Below are positions 1-8,125 of a DNA stretch of 14,185 nt, one piece after another; position 1 is the first letter of the stretch, and each line of letters opens with the position of its first letter. The notes below the pieces were generated by a model, which was not told the origin of the DNA, searched no databases, and saw only the letters and a list, made by a program, of their open reading frames with translations. The position numbers and the translations under genes were made by a program. Source of the DNA: an uncultured Brachyspira sp. (GTDB taxonomy: Bacteria > Spirochaetota > Brachyspiria > Brachyspirales > Brachyspiraceae); contig CAKVCJ010000022.1 in the NCBI GenBank assembly GCA_934725655.1, forward strand, positions 1 to 14,185. Reading direction: 5' to 3'.

Positions 1-592
1 CCTGCATTGGTGTCTTAAACTTGCCTTCATATATATCTTGTCTTAATCTCTGTTTTACAAGAGGGTCATTAGCTCTGCCAAAGCCTTTATAGCTCTCCAT
101 ACTCACAGTAACACCTTCAAGCATAAACCCGGGTGTATTAATAAAAACAAGTGAAGCCCAACTTCCAAAAATTCTTGTTTGAATACCAGCTTTTTCAGAG
201 TTTAAACTAAGTAAATGCACAAGCTCATGTATAAATGTACCTCTAAAATTATCTTCATCTATGGTAAGCTCGCCAGATTCTGCTGTGTCAAATAATATTA
301 TTCTTGGATATGGAACGGGTACTGCTACAGAATTAAATAAATTTATATCAGGAGTAATAACCACTGGAATTTTGCCGTATACTGTGCTATTTAATATTTT
401 AGAATACTCTTCATAAATATCATCAGCAATACCAGCTAATTTTTCAGCACTTCTTCTAGACTCAATAGGAAATATTATTTCAAATTTCTCTGTATTTATT
501 GTATGTAATTGTCTAAATGGTTTGAATATTTGAAGCTGACCATACAATACAGATATAGAAAATATTAAAAAAGACAATATATATTTTTTCAT
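1..592 (-). CDS. Secreted HEXXH zinc metallopeptidase-like protein, 3' truncated by window edge
   Basis: The frame is open from an ATG at 590-592 to the window edge, giving 197 N-terminal residues. Residues 1-19 are a signal peptide (MKK start, hydrophobic core, likely cleavage near LYG/Q), so the product should be exported; there is no lipobox cysteine. Residues 122-126 read HELVH, a HEXXH zinc site, and a glutamate in MLEG (about residue 159) is well placed as the third zinc ligand, as in peptidase-MA-like (gluzincin) domains. In spirochaetes such domains can precede beta-propeller repeats, but the C-terminal part lies outside the window, so that cannot be tested here. A promoter at 599-627 places transcription at or very near the ATG, and there is no Shine-Dalgarno sequence. 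The substrate is unknown. I am confident of the coding call and moderately confident of the peptidase assignment. Confidence 0.8.
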   Translation of the reverse strand, partial: MKKYILSFLIFSISVLYGQLQIFKPFRQLHTINTEKFEIIFPIESRRSAEKLAGIADDIYEEYSKILNSTVYGKIPVVITPDINLFNSVAVPVPYPRIILFDTAESGELTIDEDNFRGTFIHELVHLLSLNSEKAGIQTRIFGSWASLVFINTPGFMLEGVTVSMESYKGFGRANDPLVKQRLRQDIYEGKFKTPMQ

Positions 593-598
593 AAAAAG

Positions 599-627
599 AG
601 AATATATTATTTACATTTTTTTGTCAA
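599..627 (-). promoter_or_regulatory. Sigma-70-type promoter for the metallopeptidase-like gene
   Basis: On the minus strand there is a perfect -35 TTGACA (622-627), a 17-base spacer and a -10 TATTCT (599-604). Expected initiation, about seven bases past the -10, falls on or next to the ATG at 592, so the transcript may be leaderless. The element lies in the 38-base gap after the hemerythrin stop codon. Confidence 0.6.
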
Positions 628-630
628 CAA

Positions 631-1089
631 TTATTTATTATATTCCTCTCTAGACATTCTTTCTAAAGTAGATTTTACTTCATTAATAAAAATTTTATCT
701 TCTATTAGAATATGATCAAATAGCCAATCTCTTAAAAATAAAGTAAATGCCTTTATATCTATTTCTTTGCCATTCTTATAATTATTAACCTCTTCTAATA
801 CCTTATTTGTAAAATTTCTATGCTTTGAAACATGCGGTTTGAACCTGCTATAATCTACAGCTTTCATTATTGCTTCCTCTGTAGAAAAATGATAAGCAAC
901 ATAATCTACTGTATCTTTAATAATATTATTCAACTCTTCTGCCACATCTTCTTTTGATATATCCTTATTCATAACTAATATATATAATTTATTTAATATG
1001 TTTACTAATTCTTTATGCTGATCATCTACTCTTTTATAGCCAGTATTAAATCTATTTTCCCATTTTATTTCTTGAACATTATTTTCCAT
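631..1089 (-). CDS. Bacteriohemerythrin (di-iron O2-binding protein)
   Basis: A 152-residue single-domain hemerythrin. All seven expected di-iron ligands are present in order: H25, H67, E71 (HxxxE), H86, H90 (HxxxH), H126 and D131 (HxxxxD), in a four-helix pattern. Such proteins bind O2 reversibly in the cytoplasm. In microaerophiles and anaerobes they are thought to scavenge, store or sense oxygen. I chose the ATG at 1087-1089 and not the upstream in-frame ATG at 1149, because the promoter at 1121-1149 would start transcription near 1114, downstream of that longer start. An AAAGGATGG Shine-Dalgarno region also precedes 1089. The gene stands alone with its own promoter. No hairpin terminator follows its stop. 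Confidence 0.93.
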   Translation of the reverse strand: MENNVQEIKWENRFNTGYKRVDDQHKELVNILNKLYILVMNKDISKEDVAEELNNIIKDTVDYVAYHFSTEEAIMKAVDYSRFKPHVSKHRNFTNKVLEEVNNYKNGKEIDIKAFTLFLRDWLFDHILIEDKIFINEVKSTLERMSREEYNK

Positions 1090-1120
1090 AAACCATCCTT
1101 TTATATCAATATATATTTTA

Positions 1121-1149
1121 AATATACTAAAAATTTGCAAGTTTGTCAA
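1121..1149 (-). promoter_or_regulatory. Sigma-70-type promoter for bacteriohemerythrin
   Basis: Minus strand: -35 TTGACA (1144-1149), 17-base spacer, -10 TATATT (1121-1126). This gives a leader of about 25 bases ending in a good Shine-Dalgarno at roughly 1093-1101. It decides the start of the hemerythrin gene. The 114 bases between this promoter and the enolase terminator (1150-1263) hold only AT-rich sequence with no feature I can support. Confidence 0.75.
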
Positions 1150-1263
1150 AATTTAATTTTTGGTATAAATAAAAAACATTAGTAACTTCTATTTATTCGG
1201 ATATTTTTTTATTAATTATATTTTTTAAATTTATATAAATACCTCATCACTGAAAAAATATAT

Positions 1264-1296
1264 AAAAAAGCTGGCAACTATAAATTGTTACCAGCT
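1264..1296 (-). terminator. Intrinsic terminator after enolase
   Basis: The RNA hairpin has a 10-bp stem, AGCTGGTAAC pairing with GTTGCCAGCT including one G-U wobble, and an 8-base AT loop. It is followed by a run of six T on the minus strand (1264-1269). It lies about 45 bases past the enolase stop codon. Confidence 0.88.
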
Positions 1297-1341
1297 CTAA
1301 TTTATAACTTTAATCTAAATTATTTATAATACTTAATTAAA

Positions 1342-2649
<1,308 letters not shown>

Positions 2650-2670
2650 TTATAAATTATAATTGTATAT

Positions 2671-2698
2671 ATCATATAACATAATATATAAATTTCAA
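2671..2698 (-). promoter_or_regulatory. Probable enolase promoter
   Basis: Minus strand: -35 TTGAAA (2693-2698), 16-base spacer, -10 TATGAT (2671-2676). The predicted leader is about 27 bases and contains AAGGAG. Other TATAAT-like strings exist in this AT-rich gap, so the exact element is less certain than those of its neighbours. Confidence 0.5.
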
Positions 2699-2701
2699 GT
2701 T

Positions 2702-2736
2702 AAAAAATAATAATGAATGTTATAATATCATTATTA
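2702..2736 (-). terminator. AT-rich terminator ending the glycan cluster
   Basis: A perfect 9-bp inverted repeat, TAATAATGA (2708-2716) with TCATTATTA (2728-2736), and an 11-base loop. On the minus strand it is followed by six T (2702-2707). It sits between the last glycosyltransferase stop (2801) and the enolase promoter. The stem is weak because it is nearly all A-T pairs, so some read-through into eno is possible. Confidence 0.6.
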
Positions 2737-2800
2737 AAGAGAATTATACTTAAATCTCCTATTCTTTGATATCTCTTTCATAACAACTTCATTATTAAAT

Positions 2801-3586
2801 CTATTTTTTCTTAATATTATAAAAACCAATATTTAATTTGAATAAAGTCTTTATAATATTGAAATTTCCAAAAAAAGTTATTTTCGTTGGTACCTTCGCA
2901 TTTTTAGGATATATTCTTGATACAGGTATTTCACATACTTTATAATTTAATTTTGGTGCCATAACAGACATATAAAATAATAATTCATATCCAGAAAATA
3001 TATTTCTAAATATATTTATATTTTCATCCAATAATAATTTTTTTGAAATACCTCTATATGCCGAAGTAGTATCAGTATATTTAAAACCTGACATAAAACT
3101 AATCCAAGGAGCATGCATTAATTTAACTGCCAAATACCTTGATAGAGGAGTATTCTTATGAATACCTCCTCTTATAAATCTTGATCCTTGTATAAAATCA
3201 TATCCTTCTTCCAATTTTTTAATAAAATCTTTTATATATTCTACTCCATCTTTATTATTTCCATCAATTGTAATTACACCTTCATATCCTTGATTTAGAA
3301 TATAATCAAATCCCATTCTAAATTGTGCTCCTTGTTTTCCTTCCCCTGTTTTTACAAGCAAAGTTCTTACATTTACACTTTTTAAAAAATCTATATTAGT
3401 AGAATCATCATTACTTCCGCCATCAAAAATGATAATATCAGCTATGTTTGCTATGTTATTATCTAACATAGATTTTAGTTCTTTTTTTATTTTTTCTCCT
3501 TCATTTAGTAAAGGAATGCCTACACAGTATTTATGTCTTTTATTGAAAAATTCTTCTATTTTGTAATCAGGTACTTCTCTGAACAT
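2801..3586 (-). CDS. Family 2 glycosyltransferase (paralogue 1 of 3)
   Basis: A cytoplasmic GT-A-fold glycosyltransferase of 261 residues. The nucleotide-binding core reads IPLLNEGEKI (about 24-33), FDGGSNDDS (54-62) and ITIDGNNKDG (106-115); the last stands where GT2 enzymes carry their DXD metal site. QGSRFIRGG follows near 133-141. It aligns along its whole length with the proteins at 6436-7230 and 10126-11079. I chose the ATG at 3584-3586: the longer frame would need a TTG inside the preceding gene, and the paralogues begin their conserved block at the equivalent (I)PxYxxxxFFxKRxKY region. AAAAGGA lies 11 bases upstream of this ATG, and the gap to the preceding stop is 16 bases. It is the last gene of the cluster and lacks the pentamer tail of its paralogue at 10126. 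Donor and acceptor sugars are unknown. Confidence 0.85.
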   Translation of the reverse strand: MFREVPDYKIEEFFNKRHKYCVGIPLLNEGEKIKKELKSMLDNNIANIADIIIFDGGSNDDSTNIDFLKSVNVRTLLVKTGEGKQGAQFRMGFDYILNQGYEGVITIDGNNKDGVEYIKDFIKKLEEGYDFIQGSRFIRGGIHKNTPLSRYLAVKLMHAPWISFMSGFKYTDTTSAYRGISKKLLLDENINIFRNIFSGYELLFYMSVMAPKLNYKVCEIPVSRIYPKNAKVPTKITFFGNFNIIKTLFKLNIGFYNIKKK

Positions 3587-3602
3587 ATTACAATATTTCC
3601 TT

Positions 3603-4424
3603 TTACAATGATTTGATAAAATCAATTATACCATTTATAATATTAATATTTTCTATTTCATCATTATTGTTTACTACTGTTTCTATTGAATAATGAGCAA
3701 CTTTAGAAGTTTTTAATTTGTATAAATATTCTATTATATTATTTTTATAATTTATATAATCATTTTTTAAATAAGGTATACTTATATGGCAATGAAAATT
3801 ATAATCTAATAAATTTAATAACTCTACAGATTGTGATATATTCTCATCTTCTAAAATTATAGTACTTAAATCTAAATTTATTTTTATATTTTTTAAATTT
3901 ATTTTATTTACAAATTCGAATGTATCTTTAGTATTGGTCAAAAAATTAGTTCCATATTCTTTTGAATTAGGTTCTATTCCAATTACAACATTGTATTGAA
4001 CAGCTTCATCATTTAATTTTGTAAAAAATTTAAAAGCTATATCATAAGCTTCATTATATATCATATTTTCTGGTACAATTCTTAATTTTGGAGAACCAAA
4101 TACTATATGTTTTATACCTAATATAGATGCTACTTCTATAGCTTTCAATGTATAATCATATAAATTTTTTCTTTCCATTTCAGAATTAAATAATGAACAA
4201 TTATTTAATCCAAAATGTAAACTTTGCATAGATACAGCTTGTAATCCAAAATCCTCCCACTCTCTTTTTAATTTTATATAATTATTATAATTATCATATA
4301 GTCCCAAATTTGATATTTTAAATGGCAAGATTTCTATAAATTTTATTTCTTTTTTTGACAAGAATTTGTAAATATTTAATCTATTTTTAATATCCCATGC
4401 TAAAGAAGATATACACAATTTCAT
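3603..4424 (-). CDS. Sugar phosphate isomerase/epimerase-like TIM-barrel protein
   Basis: 273 residues resembling the xylose-isomerase-like TIM-barrel / AP endonuclease 2 superfamily, which isomerises or epimerises sugars and polyols with a divalent metal. Likely metal ligands appear in the usual order at the ends of beta strands: E151 (GIEPN), D185 (NLDLS), H213 (HCHIS) and E248 (SIETV). The N-terminus MKLCISSLAW is a typical first strand. I chose the ATG at 4422-4424; the longer frame starts with a TTG that overlaps the previous stop, and the preceding Shine-Dalgarno is weak. The gene lies 8 bases after the SDR-like gene and 16 bases before the GT2 gene, so the three probably act together on one sugar. 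The substrate cannot be read from sequence. Confidence 0.75.
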   Translation of the reverse strand: MKLCISSLAWDIKNRLNIYKFLSKKEIKFIEILPFKISNLGLYDNYNNYIKLKREWEDFGLQAVSMQSLHFGLNNCSLFNSEMERKNLYDYTLKAIEVASILGIKHIVFGSPKLRIVPENMIYNEAYDIAFKFFTKLNDEAVQYNVVIGIEPNSKEYGTNFLTNTKDTFEFVNKINLKNIKINLDLSTIILEDENISQSVELLNLLDYNFHCHISIPYLKNDYINYKNNIIEYLYKLKTSKVAHYSIETVVNNNDEIENINIINGIIDFIKSL

Positions 4425-4432
4425 TATAAAAC

Positions 4433-5362
4433 TCAATTTAATTTAAAAAATGATATTAAATCATCATATATATTTTTTTCGCTGTATAAATATTCATTAT
4501 TATTTCCCCATTTATCAGCATATACACTTTTCATATTATAATTGTATAACTTTGCATTGTTCGAAATAAATTCTCTATTAAAAATTTTTTTCATAATATC
4601 TTTTGATGAAATTGGAGCAGAACATATATTAAGGACAGGAATATCATATTCTATAGATTTTAATATATCATTATACAAATTTTCTAAATTATAAAATTGA
4701 AAAGTGCTCTCAGAATTAGTAAATTGTAAAGAAGTTTCATTAATATTAAATAATTCTTCTCTTATTTTATCTATGGCACAGTCTACAATTGCATTATTCT
4801 TATCAAATACATATCTATTTTTTTCTGAATCGAATTTATAATATTTTTTTGAAAAAACAATTTTATCTTTTATTGTTTCAAATTTACTTTCTGTAAAAAA
4901 TGCTGGTTCAGGATTGATTATATCATATATGAAATTCTTTTTTAAATTTTTACCAAATAAAGCAGGTAATCTTATTATGTAAGAATTATTAAAAATATTG
5001 CCAAATTCATTTTCTGCTATTTTTCTATTTTTTCCATAATCAGAATCACTAATAAAATTATCATTGATTTCATCATATACAACAGGTTGCGGATATACTG
5101 CTATAGTAGATATTAAAACAGCTTTTTTGGCTTTTACGGTACTTAATATATTTAGTAATTCTTTAATATTTGATAAATCCTTTTCAGGATTAGTATTAGC
5201 AAGCTGCATATCAGCTGGTATTGACGAACAAATTAGTAAATCAAATTCATTATTTTTAATATCATTTATATTTTTTGAATTATATTTAAAATGAAAATCA
5301 GATTTCAATAATATATTGCTTCCTACAAAACCTGTATAACCTATTAAACAATTATTATTCAT
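4433..5362 (-). CDS. NAD(P)-dependent sugar epimerase/dehydratase-like (extended SDR) with altered active site
   Basis: 309 residues with an N-terminal Rossmann motif GYTGFVG (8-14), a strand ending in LISTIAVYP (83-91, S/T of the catalytic set) and the active-site tyrosine Y109 in SDYGKNRK. In extended SDR enzymes (NDP-sugar epimerases and dehydratases) the motif is YxxxK; here Y+4 is R113, with lysine at Y+5. The fold is clear, but classical catalysis is not assured. Start: ATG at 5360-5362 with AGGAGT 6-7 bases upstream. It is the first gene after the terminator at 5389-5421, which leaves only 26 bases and no room for an obvious promoter, so it probably depends on read-through from the Gfo/Idh gene. 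Its stop nearly abuts the isomerase gene. Confidence 0.75.
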   Translation of the reverse strand: MNNNCLIGYTGFVGSNILLKSDFHFKYNSKNINDIKNNEFDLLICSSIPADMQLANTNPEKDLSNIKELLNILSTVKAKKAVLISTIAVYPQPVVYDEINDNFISDSDYGKNRKIAENEFGNIFNNSYIIRLPALFGKNLKKNFIYDIINPEPAFFTESKFETIKDKIVFSKKYYKFDSEKNRYVFDKNNAIVDCAIDKIREELFNINETSLQFTNSESTFQFYNLENLYNDILKSIEYDIPVLNICSAPISSKDIMKKIFNREFISNNAKLYNYNMKSVYADKWGNNNEYLYSEKNIYDDLISFFKLN

Positions 5363-5388
5363 AATTTACTCCTGAATTTTTTTAAAAT

Positions 5389-5421
5389 AAAAAAAGCCAA
5401 TACATAAAAATGTATTGACTT
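5389..5421 (-). terminator. Intrinsic terminator between Gfo/Idh and SDR genes
   Basis: RNA stem of 12 bp, AAGTCAATACAT with ATGTATTGGCTT including one G-U wobble, tetraloop TTTT, then a run of T (5389-5395). Its upstream edge lies 29 bases past the current Gfo/Idh stop (5451-5453) and its end 26 bases before the next ATG. Two of the three frames after the pentamer repeat would be translated straight through it. Confidence 0.85.
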
Positions 5422-5450
5422 TTTTAAATAATAATATATAGTAAAAAATA

Positions 5451-6422
5451 TTATTTCTGTTCTGTTCTGTTCTGTTCTGTTATAATATTAACTAGTTTCA
5501 TTTCTTCTAATATTTCATTATGCGGCATATCTTTGCATTCTATCATCCCATTATTTATAGATTTTACAACGGATTTTAATTGATATTCATATCCTCTAAT
5601 ACCATCATTTTTAGAATAACTATCTAATAATTTCCTTTCTTGTGAATAAACATATATATTTTGAGGATTATTAACATTTTCAATAATAATATAGCCTTTA
5701 GTACATGCTATAACTGCTTTACTGTCTGTCATTGAATTAATAGAATATAGTAAATTGGCGATAGTTCCATTATAATATTTTAATATTACAGAACTTTGCA
5801 AATCTATACCGTTATCATCTATAATAGATACAACATTAACATATTTAAAATTATTTCCTAGAACTGATAAAGCTAAATTAATAGGATATATTCCAATTTC
5901 ATATAAAGCACCTCCAGATAATTCTTTATTGAATAATCTATCCTTATTCGTAAGGATATATCCTAAATTTGCTTCTAACATTTTAGGTACACCAATAATG
6001 CCGCTATTTAGAAATTCTTCTATTTTATATCTTGATGGCATATATCTAGTCCATATAGCATCAGCTAATAAAAGTTTTTTATTTTTAGAAATATCAATTA
6101 ATTCTTTCGCCTCTTGATAATTTGAAGTAAAAGTTTTTTCACATAATACATGTTTACCATATTCTAATGACATCTTTACATGTTTATAATGATAGGATAC
6201 AGGTGTCGCTATATAAACTAGTTCTACATTATCATCTTCTAACATTTCCTTATATGAACCATAATTCTTTTTAAAATTATGATCTTTTGCAAACTTTTCT
6301 GCTTTATTTATATCCCTAGAAGCAACAGCATACTTTTCTAAACCTTCTATATTATCAATAGCTTTAGACATGGAATTAGATACATGCCCAGCACCTATAA
6401 AACCTATTCTTATATTATTCAT
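5451..6422 (-). CDS. Gfo/Idh/MocA family oxidoreductase with a pentamer-repeat C-terminus
   Basis: 323 residues. An NAD(P)-binding Rossmann domain opens with GFIGAGHVS (7-15), and the family EK motif is at E95-K96 in LCEKTF. The C-terminal alpha/beta domain includes GGALYEIGIYPI. Members oxidise or reduce sugars and sugar-like substrates; in glycan loci they often make oxidised or amino-sugar precursors. I chose the ATG at 6420-6422 with TGAGGA upstream; the longer frame would need TTG. The last residues, TEQNRTEQK, are encoded by five CAGAA units (5455-5479), so repeat slippage changes the C-terminus. With five units the frame stops at once (TAA 5451-5453), six units give RNNIFYYILL..., and seven give EIIFFTIYYY..., both long enough to cross the terminator. 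It lies 13 bases after the GT2 gene at 6436. Confidence 0.85.
   Translation of the reverse strand: MNNIRIGFIGAGHVSNSMSKAIDNIEGLEKYAVASRDINKAEKFAKDHNFKKNYGSYKEMLEDDNVELVYIATPVSYHYKHVKMSLEYGKHVLCEKTFTSNYQEAKELIDISKNKKLLLADAIWTRYMPSRYKIEEFLNSGIIGVPKMLEANLGYILTNKDRLFNKELSGGALYEIGIYPINLALSVLGNNFKYVNVVSIIDDNGIDLQSSVILKYYNGTIANLLYSINSMTDSKAVIACTKGYIIIENVNNPQNIYVYSQERKLLDSYSKNDGIRGYEYQLKSVVKSINNGMIECKDMPHNEILEEMKLVNIITEQNRTEQK
5455..5479 (-). repeat. Pentamer microsatellite (CAGAA)x5 at the 3' end of the Gfo/Idh gene
   Basis: Five perfect units (TTCTG on the plus strand), immediately before the stop codon and 33 bases upstream of a terminator hairpin. All three frames of the array encode the same cyclic peptide (NRTEQ), so a copy-number change only alters what follows. 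The unit differs from the CCAGA arrays by one base when rotated (ACAGA versus CCAGA). Confidence 0.9.
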
Positions 6423-6435
6423 TTTAATCCTCAAA

Positions 6436-7230
6436 TTACTTCGGTTTATTAAATAAACTATTCAATATTTGTTTTAATAATTTAAAATTAGAACTAAATC
6501 CCTTTATTTTCGATGGAACTTCCCCAATAGGGTACTTTCTAATTGTTGGAACTTGAGTTATTTTATATCCAAGCTTTTTAGCATGCACTAGTGGAAAATA
6601 ACCGTATTCATATTTAGAATATTCCTCTCTAAACCAATCTATCCTATCATCCATCATATATTTTCTTGAAAATGCTTTATATCCATTTGTAGGATCAGTA
6701 TAGTGATATCCAGAACATAAACTTACTAAAGGTGATGCTATAAATTTAATTGCTAAATATCTTGATAATGGAGTATTTATTCCTTTACCTCCCATTGAAA
6801 ATCTAGTAGCTTGTATTACATCATATCCTTCATCAAATTTCTTTATAAATTCATTAAGTGTATCTTCTATATTATCTTTATTATTTCCATCAAAAGTTAT
6901 GATGCCATCATATCCTTCTTTTAATGCTTCATAATATCCTTGTTTTAGTTGAGTACCGTGTCCTTTTATATTACTTATATTAATTATTAAACCTTTACAT
7001 CCGTAATTTTTCATTATTTCAGCATTAGAAGAATAATCACTGCTTCCACCATCGCATATAAAAATATCTGATATGTTAAATATATTTTTACTTTTCATTT
7101 TATCTAATTGGTCTAAGAATTTTTGTCCTTCATTCAAAACCGGTATTACAGAAGCATATTTATTTCTTTTCTCAAAAAAAGATATATATGTATATTCTGG
7201 TATTCTTTTTTTTATTTCTTCAAAATTCAT
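6436..7230 (-). CDS. Family 2 glycosyltransferase (paralogue 2 of 3)
   Basis: 264 residues, clearly paralogous to the proteins at 10126-11079 and 2801-3586. Shared blocks are IPEYTYISFFEKRNKY (10-25), IPVLNEGQKF (29-38), CDGGSSDYS (59-67), FDGNNKDN (113-120) in the DXD position, QATRFSMGG, NTPLSRYLA and a C-terminal GEVPSKIKGFSSNFKLLKQ. It is probably a cytoplasmic enzyme using a nucleotide or lipid-phosphate sugar; donor and acceptor are not predictable. The start is an ATG at 7228-7230 with AGGAG 10 bases upstream, and the gap to the previous stop is 16 bases. It ends directly after the conserved domain (LNSLFNKPK), which shows that the repeat tail on its paralogue at 10126 is an addition and not part of the catalytic fold. 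Confidence 0.88.
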   Translation of the reverse strand: MNFEEIKKRIPEYTYISFFEKRNKYASVIPVLNEGQKFLDQLDKMKSKNIFNISDIFICDGGSSDYSSNAEIMKNYGCKGLIINISNIKGHGTQLKQGYYEALKEGYDGIITFDGNNKDNIEDTLNEFIKKFDEGYDVIQATRFSMGGKGINTPLSRYLAIKFIASPLVSLCSGYHYTDPTNGYKAFSRKYMMDDRIDWFREEYSKYEYGYFPLVHAKKLGYKITQVPTIRKYPIGEVPSKIKGFSSNFKLLKQILNSLFNKPK

Positions 7231-7246
7231 ATTATTTTATCTCCTT

Positions 7247-8125
7247 TCATAATTTTGAAACAGATTTTACTCTGAAATTCGGTTTATTATACAGTTCTTT
7301 TTGTATTACACTTAAATATCTTATAATAATACTAAATATGGCAAATATCATAGTAAAACTAAACGATAAAAACAAAAATGTTGTAGTCCAACCTTCAACA
7401 GGCTTATTATTAGATAAATATATAATTAAAGCATATATTCCTGTTACTATAGCAATTATAGCACTTAATAAAGATAATGATGCAGCAAAGTTTGAAGAAG
7501 CTTCTGAAAATAATAATAAATACACGCTTCTTGTTTGCTTTGACATATAATATTTTTTATCTCTTATATTGCATTCAAATTCATTGTAATTATATCCAAT
7601 ATCACGAATAACATATGATATAGGTGTTGTCTTGCTATTATCTTCTGTAATTGCATTTATAACTCTTCTAGTAACTAAAAATATTATATCATATACATTT
7701 TTTAATTTATGCTTTGAAAATATAGATATTAAACTAATGGTTAATTTGTCTTTTAATCTATAATATTTAGAAGTTAAAAAAGATGAGTCTATACCTTTTT
7801 TATTTGATTCATAAAGATTATCTAAATAATCTTCTAATTTATTAATTGATAAATCTTTAATTACAAAAACTATATCTCCTTTTGAAAATTCTAATCCTGC
7901 TCTTATAGAATTATTTTCATCTATATTATTACCTAAATTTAAACATAATACATTATTAGAAATGGGAGATAAATATTCTTTAATATCTTTTATATTAGAA
8001 TCATTTATCAAAATAATTATCTCACTATATTCAAATTTATTTAGTATATAATTTTCTAATCTTTGATAATTTTCTTTATTATCTATTTTCGTTATTATAA
8101 AACTTGCATAGTTTTTATCTTTCAT
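7247..8125 (-). CDS. Degenerate GtrB/DPM-like membrane glycosyltransferase homologue
   Basis: 292 residues. The C-terminus has two transmembrane segments (about 215-237 and 247-270) joined by NNKPVEGWTT, then RYLSVIQKEL. This is the layout of polyprenyl-phosphate glycosyltransferases of the GtrB / dolichyl-phosphate type, whose loop reads similarly (PxxGWTS). The N-terminal domain keeps a GT2-like strand pattern (IIILIND at 36-42, AGLEFSKGDIVFVIKD at 76-91), but a canonical DXD is missing: IKDLSIN stands where DADLQ-like sequence is expected. It may be an inactive or regulatory partner, or a scaffold for the neighbouring DPM1-type enzyme, which lacks membrane segments. Start: ATG at 8123-8125 with GAGG upstream. 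The start overlaps the previous stop as ATGA, so translation is likely coupled to the FAD oxidoreductase gene. Confidence 0.65.
   Translation of the reverse strand: MKDKNYASFIITKIDNKENYQRLENYILNKFEYSEIIILINDSNIKDIKEYLSPISNNVLCLNLGNNIDENNSIRAGLEFSKGDIVFVIKDLSINKLEDYLDNLYESNKKGIDSSFLTSKYYRLKDKLTISLISIFSKHKLKNVYDIIFLVTRRVINAITEDNSKTTPISYVIRDIGYNYNEFECNIRDKKYYMSKQTRSVYLLLFSEASSNFAASLSLLSAIIAIVTGIYALIIYLSNNKPVEGWTTTFLFLSFSFTMIFAIFSIIIRYLSVIQKELYNKPNFRVKSVSKL

Noticed and set aside
2734..2781. Minus-strand 15-codon frame after the last glycosyltransferase gene
   Set aside because: There is no ribosome-binding site, it overlaps the terminator hairpin at 2708-2736, and it is too short to distinguish from chance.
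7188..7550. Plus-strand open frame of about 120 codons, and similar ones at 5064-5294, 5929-6117, 8063-8368 and 10853-11071
   Set aside because: All are antisense to well-supported minus-strand genes with conserved motifs, have no Shine-Dalgarno or family signal, and are expected by chance in AT-rich antisense frames.
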